From NCBI GenBank assembly GCA_014871385.1, contig CM026426.1, forward strand, positions 38,023,776 to 38,087,775: a stretch of DNA of 64,000 bases, in the 5' to 3' direction. A program made the position numbers and the translations under genes. Shown in pieces: positions 57,045 through 64,000 of this stretch (its first letter is position 1; each line of letters opens with the position of its first letter). The notes under the pieces were generated by a model that was not told where the DNA came from, did no database searches, and saw only the letters and a list, made by a program, of their open reading frames with translations. The stretch comes from Ceratodon purpureus. Taxonomy: Eukaryota > Streptophyta > Bryopsida > Pseudoditrichales > Ditrichaceae.

Positions 57045-58010
57045 CGCCATTGTATGAGCTGTATTCTGAGAAAATCCCATCGACAACCATTCCCGAAGAC
57101 GCGCTCCACTTTTTCCGCTGCCCCGCTCGAACTTGTGCACAGTGACCTCTGTGGCCCGCTGTCTACACCCACATTGGCCAACTGTAAGTACATCTTAACC
57201 TTCATAGATGATTTTTCACGGAAAACATGGATTTACTTTCTTCAAACGAAATCTCAGACACTAAGCTACTTTCTTCAATTCAAGGCACTGGTAGAGACAC
57301 CTACCAGAAAGATTCAAAGCCTTCGGTCTGACAGGGGAGGCGAGTATCTCTCCTCCGAATTTGAGCAATTCTGCAAGGCCCACGGAATCCACCATCAGTT
57401 AACAGCTGGATACTCCCCCCAACAGAATGGAGTGGCTCAGTGCAGAAATCGTTACCTGCTGGAAGGGATCAGGAGCGTCGCTTCAGGCACCCGAATTCCC
57501 AGGTTCTTGTGGGATGAAGTTGCTCGAACTGTGAATTACATACAAAACCGACTACCTTGTAGAGCGCTCAACTTGAAGACACCTGAGGAAACCTATACAG
57601 GTCAGAAACCGAACATCTCTCTCTTAAGGGTCATAGGCTGTCTTGCATTTTGTCACAGTCCGAAAGAAAAACGCTCTAAGCTAGATCCAAAAGCCATCGC
57701 TACCCTATTCTTAGGCTACGATGAGTCATCAAAGGCTTACCGCTGCTATAACCCTCTGACCCGCAAGATTATCCTCAACCGCAATGTTACATTTGAAGAG
57801 TCCCTGTTTGTGTTAAATCCTCCTCCTGCACAAACCCAGCCAGTCTTGTTAGAACAACTTGATCTTTCTACTCTGCAAACCACTCATCCAGCCAATAATA
57901 CAAACCTCTCTACACTCCCTACTGCTCAGCCCCGGTGCTTACCCCAAACGATATTCCCTGATGTCCAGCCTCCTTCTCCTCCACGGTCCCTGTTTCTGCA
58001 CAACAACCAC
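57045..58010 (+). pseudogene. copia integrase, catalytic Glu replaced
   Basis: Integrase inserts the DNA copy. Catalytic residues: Asp in HSDLCGPL (57,144) and Asp in RSDRGGEYLSSEF (57,330). At the exact D-35-E position the codon is CAG (57,438), so NGVAERKNR reads NGVAQCRNR, with Glu to Gln and the next Arg to Cys. The GKEL-like C-terminal region is legible (YTGQKPNISLLRVIGCLAFC; ATLFLGYDESSKAYRCYNP). The frame changes again before 58,010 to that of reverse transcriptase. Without the Glu this copy could not integrate by itself. Confidence 0.85.
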
Positions 58011-59809
58011 TACAGGTATTAGAAAATTCTCCAATCGCCTCTCATCCCATAGAGCCCCGTAGAAGATCCAGGTCCCGGGCACCCAGCGTCAAGCTGGGTG
58101 ATTACTATGTATATCTCACTCAGGACTCTCCAGATTGCTACGCTGCTCTCGTTGGCACTTCAGAATCTGTACCAGCACAGGTTCCAACTCCCACCGATCC
58201 ATTAGAACCTACCTTTCAGCAAGCAATCAGAGACCCAGCCTGGACTGAGGCTATGAAAACCGAGATGAATAGCATTTACAAAAATCACACTTGGAAGTTA
58301 GAACCCTTACCTCAAGGGATAAAACCCATTAGCTGTAAATGGGTCTTTAAAACCATACCAGGCCCTCCTGGATTCCCTCCTACTCGCAAGGCAAGATTAG
58401 TTGCACGTGGATTCCAGCAGAAGCCCGGCCTCGACTACCAAGAAACGTTTGCACCTATTATCAAGTGGGTAACCATTCGTGCAACAGTTGCCTTAGCAGC
58501 AGCAAATCAGTGGGACGTCCATCACATGGACGTCCGCACTGCATTCCTCCACGGCAAATCAAAGGAGGACGTCTTCATGTTGCAACCGCCTGGATTCATC
58601 ATTCCCGGCGAGGAACACAAGGTATGCCACCTGTTACGCTCCCTCTATGGCCTTAAGCAATCCCCACGCGCCTGGTACAAGAGGATTGACGCTTCTCTTC
58701 GTCAAGTAGGACTCCTGAGAAGCTCATATGATCCGAATCTGTACTATCTGCACAAGAACAACCAGATACTGTTAGTAATGCTTTACGTAGATGATCTTTT
58801 TATTACTGGTAGCTGCAGAAATCTGATACAATGGATCAAAACCTACCTAACTGAGGAGTTTGATATGACTGACCTAGGGCGAATCCAAAAATACCTGGGG
58901 GTTGTCTTTGACTATCTCCCCGATGGTATCTTGCTCCACCAGACTCAATACGCATTATCCATCCTCCGAGACTTTCTGCTTGCTGACCTCCAGTCTTCTA
59001 GAGTCCCTCTTCCTGCAGGGCAAATCCTCATCTCCGAAACCGGGACTCGACCTGTGGATCCCACACATTATTCCCAGTTAGTTGGGAAGCTTATTTTTTT
59101 AACAATTACTAGACCTGATATATCTTATGCGGTTAACCGCGTTGCCTCCTTCATGGCCAGTCCGCAGCAGCAACACCTCGACTCAGCCATCCACATCTTG
59201 AGGTACCTGAAACACACTCCAGACCACGGTATCCTTTATCAGAACCAAAAACCAATCTCATTGACAGGTTTTACTGACGCTGATTGGGGATCCTGTACGG
59301 AAACACGAAGGAGTGTAGGAGCTTACATGTTTCAGCTCTCAGGATCTCCCATTAGTTGGAGTAGCAAGCGGCAACTGACAATTTCAAGGTCCTCGACAGA
59401 ATCCAAATATCGAGCTCTTAGTGACGGTGTTCAAGAAGGTGTCTGGATCTCCAGACTCCTCACCGAACTTCAGGTACTTCCGAACCGTCGCATCCAAGTT
59501 TGCCACAAAACAAGTCCTATTAGCACAGAACTAGACACCCTAGTTAAAATCCATTGTGACAACCAAAGCGCTATTAAATTAGCTAAAAATCCTGTATTTC
59601 ACGCCAGATCAAAACACATTGAGATACACCATCACTTCATCCGTGAGAGGGTTCTAGAGGGGGAAATAGAATTGCAATTCATTAGTACCGCACTCCAGCC
59701 GGCTGATATTCTCACCAAACCCCTGGGTCAAATAAAATTCGAACAACATAGACAGAGCCTGAACCTCCTTTCTCTATCTTTTCTCAAGGCTAAACTATGT
59801 AAACCCTAG
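58010..59809 (+). CDS. copia reverse transcriptase and RNase H
   Basis: About 600 codons without a stop. It runs from the linker (SPIASHPIEPRRRSRS) through AIRDPAWTEAMKTEM, WVFKTIPG and ARLVARGFQQKPGLDYQETF to the polymerase active site YVDDLF (58,784-58,801), KYLGVVFDYL, and RNase H (TGFTDADWGSCTETRRSVGA; SSTESKYRALSDGVQE; KLAKNPVFHARSKHIEIHHH). RT copies element RNA to DNA and RNase H removes the RNA. As part of a polyprotein it has no own start; the first Met (58,253) is internal to the RT region. It ends at TAG 59,807-59,809. It appears intact, although the upstream frames are broken. Confidence 0.9.
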   Translation, partial: LQVLENSPIASHPIEPRRRSRSRAPSVKLGDYYVYLTQDSPDCYAALVGTSESVPAQVPTPTDPLEPTFQQAIRDPAWTEAMKTEMNSIYKNHTWKLEPLPQGIKPISCKWVFKTIPGPPGFPPTRKARLVARGFQQKPGLDYQETFAPIIKWVTIRATVALAAANQWDVHHMDVRTAFLHGKSKEDVFMLQPPGFIIPGEEHKVCHLLRSLYGLKQSPRAWYKRIDASLRQVGLLRSSYDPNLYYLHKNNQILLVMLYVDDLFITGSCRNLIQWIKTYLTEEFDMTDLGRIQKYLGVVFDYLPDGILLHQTQYALSILRDFLLADLQSSRVPLPAGQILISETGTRPVDPTHYSQLVGKLIFLTITRPDISYAVNRVASFMASPQQQHLDSAIHILRYLKHTPDHGILYQNQKPISLTGFTDADWGSCTETRRSVGAYMFQLSGSPISWSSKRQLTISRSSTESKYRALSDGVQEGVWISRLLTELQVLPNRRIQVCHKTSPISTELDTLVKIHCDNQSAIKLAKNPVFHARSKHIEIHHHFIRERVLEGEIELQFISTALQPADILTKPLGQIKFEQHRQSLNLLSLSFLKAKLCKP

Positions 59810-60355
59810 CCTAACAGATAGCGCTGCGCTTCCTCCAGCGATCCAAAGGATCGAAATTCAGCACCACGAAACCTATGCACTTGTAGCTTACACATCTTCC
59901 AACTTGTAAAAACTCCTACGATCCTCCCTCTACGGACAGCGTAAAATTTACCCAAAACCCTAGGTACCTCTTCTCGGTCCAGGATCCTCCAGCAACCTTC
60001 ACCTTTCTTCGCCAATTGAGTGTCTCTCAATCCGATCGTATCTCCTACAGATTTCACCCACGGCTTAAAAACCCAATAGAAATTTAATTAAGCAGAAACA
60101 CAGAAATCATAGGGTTCCAATTTTACCTGATTCGCAGTTTACTTGGAGTCGCTCCAATTCGGCACCATCGACTCGCTCTCCCTCGTCATCTTCAACAGCC
60201 AACTGTCTCGACACACGAGCATCAACCCAAGAAACGATACCGCCAACAACGCAGGAGATCAACCCTGCGATTCCCAAGATCACCATCGCGACGTAGTCCA
60301 ACCACGACCGATCAGTTCTCTGACGCGGCATCTTCCCTCTCCTGATACTCGACAT
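59806..60355 (-). CDS. antisense two-exon gene: TM segment plus RNase H1-N/viroplasmin-like domain
   Basis: Exon 1 is 60,355-60,127 and exon 2 is 60,044-59,806. The 82-bp intron has CAG|GTAAAA and CTGTAG|GA borders and joins the codons in phase: 468 bp, 155 aa plus stop. The start ATG gives MSSIRRGKMPRQRTDRS; a second Met follows at residue 9. Residues about 20-43 (YVAMVILGIAGLISCVVGGI) form one membrane helix; acidic text follows (VEDDEGERVDGAELERL). The last 50 residues, GKFYAVRRGRIVGVFTSW then CKLQVHRFRGAEFRSFGSLE, match the RNase H1 N-terminal (caulimovirus VI, PF01693) domain that binds RNA:DNA hybrids. No catalytic RNase H domain. No internal stop. It shares CTAG (59,806-59,809) with the pol stop. 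Its job is unknown. Confidence 0.7.
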
Positions 60356-60410
60356 CGACAAAATCAGAAATAGAGATATCCAAACCGACAATGCGATTCC
60401 GACAATGCGG

Positions 60411-60422
60411 TTTGAGAGGGGG
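60411..60422 (+). other. polypurine tract
   Basis: TTTGAGAGGGGG directly before the 3' LTR; primes plus-strand DNA synthesis in LTR elements. Confidence 0.85.
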
Positions 60423-60566
60423 TGTTCACAATATTAGAAGTAAATTAGGGTTTCTAATTTTAACCGACCTAAAGTGGTTGCCGCCATCGCTCCGCCCTGG
60501 CTCATGTATAAACTCTTTCTCTTCTAATTCATAGCTCTCTCTGAGCTGCTTTTCTCGATATCAACA
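60423..60566 (+). repeat. 3' LTR of copia element
   Basis: 144 bp; four substitutions relative to the 5' LTR, three of them clustered in the GTSGTYGCCGCCATSG stretch. Confidence 0.92.
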
Positions 60567-60571
60567 ATAGG

Positions 60572-63556
60572 ATCATTTTGAGCCGGTGCACCTTCCTCCC
60601 TTATCCACCATTCGCGTTCAAGTCCCCATCGGAGTGCAGCCTCGCCGGAAACAGGCTCAGGTGGTCCTCGATTTTCAATGGATCTAAAATTTGCCACGTC
60701 ATTCCTCATATGATGATCGTCGAGAAGAAATCGGCGAACACAGTTTTCGAAGACGTTCTTGTAAAGAAGTTTGGCCCTTCTTGACGTGAATCCCTCCCCG
60801 CAGACTGCGCAGCTGTGAAACCTCTTTGTTGCACAGCCCGCCATAAGCCCGTAAGCAGGGAAGTAGCCAATTGTCCAGATAACCATTGCCCTGAAAATAA
60901 AGTTTGACGAGTTCTTGTACTGTGATGCATCTTTACAGTAGATGCCGTAGCTCCAAAGATCAAGTAGCCCGTCCATAAGGATGACATAAATTCGTTAAAG
61001 TAGTCTGCGGTTACAGATTTTGGCCCAAGCATTAACAATGGAAGCATAATAAAGTATTTTTTTGTTGTGCACCATGGTGCAATGTTGTAAATTCAAAAGC
61101 AACACAGACTTGATTAAATATGTACTTCTCTTATCAGACGATGGATTGAAGCCGTCCGCAATGAGCGCCATTTGAATGCATCTATCGTCGTATGCAAACT
61201 CGTTAGCCCAGCGCTCGATAATCCACCTCCCCTGCGTGAAGTGCGACACATGCCTCATAATGCTATTGTCACATTGTTGAGTCGCCCACCAGGTCATGGC
61301 TATAGCTTGCATTGGGCTTCGAAATATACGCTTCAGTCTAGGTGTGAGTGAAAAAAATCTCAGTATCTTGTGAGGCACCATAGATTTCCCATACCTCTTC
61401 TTCCTGGGAGCATGGCACTTGAGACATGAAATAGCGTTTTTAAGTCCTTTCCTTCATAGCCGACAACTGTTAGGGCAAACATTGTAGCTTTTATAGGAAT
61501 GGCCCAATTTCTTTATGTATTCTAAGGCCTCTCGATAGGATGAAGGCAATGAGTTCGGTTTAGACAATACTGATTTGCTAAGAGTTCTAAACAGCTCATC
61601 CATATAAACATTGGTGCATCCATGTAGCTTGCCAGAGTTTAGTAGAAGATACATGGTACCCATACTTGACAGCTCCGAACCGCTGAACAGCGGCGTTGCA
61701 GCTGCTTCTTCGAGTGCCCTTGTAGAAGACTCCGTCTCGTCATCTCAATTGTCCCAGTCGGTTTGTCTTCAATAGAGCTGGTATCGTCACCGGAATCTTT
61801 GAGTGGTCCATCATCGACGTGTTCAGTGTCGTTGCCTTCGCCATCTGTGTCCGTTTCATCATCAGGCACATGTTCCGGGGAGCCTATGATTCCCTCATGC
61901 CTTGGAGACATTGCTGAAACGGGGACTATCCTATTTGTAGCCAAAGAAGAGAGAGAGCTTGATCTCTGCCCAACTGATTGTGGTGCAGTGTGCGAGCCAA
62001 ATGATTCAGCCTCCCTTTCGAAGTCGCGATGTTCTGGCGCGTCTGCTTGAAGCCGGTCTCTTAAGTCGTAGGTCTCCGTTATTATGTCCACCAAGTCGAT
62101 TCCGGGATCTAATCTTCTCTGTCTGACCCTTCGCAGTCTCTCAGTTGCTACAGCTCCATGATACCATTCTATATGGGCATCCCACTCTGCGTCGGAATCG
62201 TCCGCCTCATAACCCTTGCAGTATGGAAAGAAGTAGCAACTAGAAATGTAACATCTAAGGGGGTCATATACTAATCATTTGGCTTCTAGGTACACTTGTT
62301 GGAGAACGGGTGCCCAATTCTCCAGTGTGTAAAAAGCTGATATGGATGAGGACACATTAACATAACAAGCAGCACAATCCAAATCCCAGTTCAAGTTAGT
62401 TGGTGATTAAATGCCAAGTAAGAAGTATACCTGTGGATTTGAGGATTGCAACGACACAAATCATGTTTCAGTTTCTCAAGAAATAGGGCATTGAAAGTAA
62501 CAAACACCAGCTCACTAACTCAAAAAAAAGTACGAGGGATTGTTAGAACAGAGCTATCACTGAGAAAGACATAATTAAATCAATAAAATGTACCCTAGAG
62601 CTCCTGAAGAACCACGGGTGTTAACGGGGTTTTCACCAGTAGGCTAGAAGCACAAACAGTAAGTAGGGGCAAAACAATAATCTAGGGCAGTAAAACTTCC
62701 AATTACTGTTCTAAACAGCAGTAACTCTATCATGGATGAAAACTGCTAGACAGATGAAAATTGATGATGGATGAAAATTGATGATGATGAAAATTGGTGG
62801 ATGGATGACGGCGACCAGGGTTAGGGCTGGTGGCGGCTAGGGTTATGAAGGTGGCTGCTAGGTTTCAGAGGGTGGCGGCTAGGTTTTGGGAGGGGGTGCT
62901 AAAGTGGGGCTTGAAGGGCTCGTTCTCTCTCTCTTTCTTTCTTTTGGACTGGGAGCTCTCAAGTCTGTGTAGATGTGTGGGCAGACCAAGGCTTAGAGGT
63001 AGGCTATGGAGGTTAGGCAATGGAGGTTAGGAGTTAGGAGGATTGATGGTACTAGGACAGACCTGGAGGGGGCAGGATTGATTGTACATTTATAGGAAGT
63101 AATGACAAGTACAAGATCATCTTGGTCAATGTGGATTTTGGGTGTTAAAAGTTAGGGATTGAATGAGGAAATGAGGTTGTGTGTGTTGCATTAATTACAG
63201 TCAGGGGCAGGAAGTTGAGTCACCCGGTTCAGCTTAGGACAGGAGTGGTAAGAATTAGTAAAGAGTAGGGTTAGTGCTAATTTTTTTTCAGCAATCAGTA
63301 GGAGCAAGATAGATTTTCAGGGAGTAGAAAAATCTCCCTTTAACAACGGGTGCCTCCCATTCCGTGCCACACACCTCCAGTTTGACGTAATGGTGAGGGT
63401 AGACCTTTCACCACGTACGTGGAGATTGCAAGGGCATCTCATTTTATCCAAACCTTGCGATGTCACGTTCTCGATTTCCCGCTGCAGCAACCTCGCTTCA
63501 CGCCGTCTAATCCTTCCTTCATCTAACACTTGTCTTCTTATGTCTCCCACCATCAC
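60572..63556 (-). pseudogene. CACTA TNP2 transposase relic, N-terminal part
   Basis: The gene starts on the right. At 63,556-63,317 KMRCPCNLHVRG and VARNGRHPLLKGDF match the N-terminal transposase-associated zinc region. A long gap with a dispersed repeat follows. At 62,265-62,050 FFPYCKGYEADDSDAEWDAH then LDPGIDLVDIITETYDLRDR; 61,640-61,460 LFRTLSKSVLSKPNSLPSSY and YNVCPNSCRL; about 61,440-61,300 CLKCHAPRKKRYGKS and VPHKILRFFSLTPRLKRIF; 61,150 LIADGFNPSSDKRSTYLIKS; 61,040 MLPLLMLGPKS; 60,900-60,640 FRAMVIWTIGYFPAYGLMAG and CAVCGEGF. These are the ordered TNP2 blocks. Several frames are broken. The copia element cuts it at 60,571. Confidence 0.72.
62640..63000 (-). repeat. dispersed repeat, copy B (inverted partner of 14.2-14.7 kb)
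   Basis: On the minus strand CCTAGCCGCCACC units, TTTTCATCC runs, ATAGAGTTACTGC and AGTTTTACTGCCC occur in the same order as in copy A. It sits in a TNP2 intron-like gap, so it is probably an insertion. Upstream on the minus strand a TATA-like CTATAAATGTAC is present near 63,095. Confidence 0.5.
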
Positions 63557-63559
63557 AGA

Positions 63560-64000
63560 ATGCCTGTAATATTGTTGCCGGTTGTAGCTACTTACACGTC
63601 ATCAGCAATCTCTCAAACAAGGAAGGATAGCCGCATAGATCTTCCGACCTATATTCCTCCAAGGTTATGCACTATAGTTCTGGTTTCTTAACACATCTCA
63701 ACTTTCGTCCACGTGTATGACTGGCAGAATTCCACGCCTGTTTCTTGGACGATGTGTCGTGCATTGATCAACCCAGTTATACCAGCCACGCTAAAGAACT
63801 CAATCTAATAGCCAGTGTGGTCCTTGATGCGACTTACATCGTTGTTTTCCACCATCCGAGACGCGGAGCAACAAACACATTTGCATAATCCACACGGCCC
63901 TACAGGTACTTGCCTCCGTGATTATCCAATACCGCACCGCACGGGGAGGGGCAGAATTTTGGCCCCCGCCGAACCTGGCAACCAAGCCACGCTCGATGGG
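63560..64000. other. no recognisable gene
   Basis: Right edge of the window. No motif was recognised; it may hold the 5' end of the TNP2 gene or its promoter. Confidence 0.3.

Larger units (their letters stand above)
55289..60566 (+). mobile_element. Ty1/copia retrotransposon with antisense gene
   Basis: 5,278 bp, LTRs of 144 bp at 55,289-55,432 and 60,423-60,566 with four differences (about 97% identical). Target duplication ATGGG (55,284-55,288) and ATAGG (60,567-60,571), one mismatch. The initiator-Met primer site is at 55,433 and the purine tract GAGAGGGGG ends at 60,422. Gag, protease, integrase, RT and RNase H follow the copia order. Nonsense codons, two frame changes and a lost integrase Glu make it defective. 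Between the pol stop (59,809) and the 3' LTR lies an opposite-strand two-exon gene. It is inserted in the CACTA TNP2 gene. Short, nearly identical LTRs indicate a relatively recent insertion. Confidence 0.93.

Overview
This window looks like repeat-rich, heterochromatin-like DNA from a land plant. The evidence is the set of families present: a WAT1/EamA-type transporter with plant-style introns, CACTA TNP2, Mutator (MULE) with an Ulp1-like protease, hAT, Ty1/copia primed by the plant initiator-Met site TGGTATCAGAGC, Ty3/gypsy, telobox-like AAACCCTA motifs and short GT-AG introns. Several families (the SWIM MULE, the HCDLHPNN kinase, the RING/coiled-coil gene) resemble, from memory only, proteins of seedless plants such as mosses, lycophytes and ferns. 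The species is not determined. I see no rRNA, tRNA or CRISPR. Almost every protein gene is broken.

Layout. 0-3.1 kb: decayed Tc1/mariner-like and PIF/Harbinger-like transposases, both on minus. 3,636-13,624: an almost complete 10-kb MULE with 20-bp terminal inverted repeats and a perfect 9-bp target duplication. It holds an Ulp1-like protease (+), a Cys/His-rich ORF (+), a MULE transposase (-), a 2-kb purine-rich array and 19 copies of GTAGTGC/GCACTAC. 15.1-24.4 kb: a hAT transposase pseudogene split by a 7,042-bp Ty3/gypsy derivative (16,930-23,971; TSD GATGT) that carries gag and protease but no visible reverse transcriptase or integrase. 25.3-28.5 kb: a minus-strand gene relic with a RING-like motif. 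30-39.1 kb: three minus-strand gene cassettes separated by CGGAC-rich GC islands: a coiled-coil/RING-like gene, a kinase, and a seven-exon gene with Pol II CTD-like heptads and a ParB-like motif. 39.7-43.4 kb: a SWIM-type MULE transposase pseudogene (+), converging with an intact 150-codon ORF (-). 44-48 kb: AT-rich and microsatellite DNA, then a GC-rich island. 48.6-49.5 kb: a candidate LTR plus truncated gag. 50.3-52.0 kb: a MITE and a WAT1-like transporter pseudogene. 52.0-63.6 kb: a CACTA TNP2 pseudogene (-) interrupted by a 364-bp TA-flanked MITE and a 5.3-kb Ty1/copia element (55,289-60,566).

The most unusual item is in the copia element. Between pol and the 3' LTR, on the opposite strand, lies a two-exon gene (60,355-59,806, 82-bp GT-AG intron, 155 aa, no internal stop). 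It encodes a membrane segment followed by an RNase H1 N-terminal/caulimovirus-VI-like hybrid-binding domain. Its stop codon overlaps the pol stop codon within one CTAG. A second theme is that many internal stops in broken genes sit where Gln (CAG/CAA) or Arg (CGA) is expected, while reading frame and splice sites persist. That fits decay of methylated, silenced DNA by C-to-T change.
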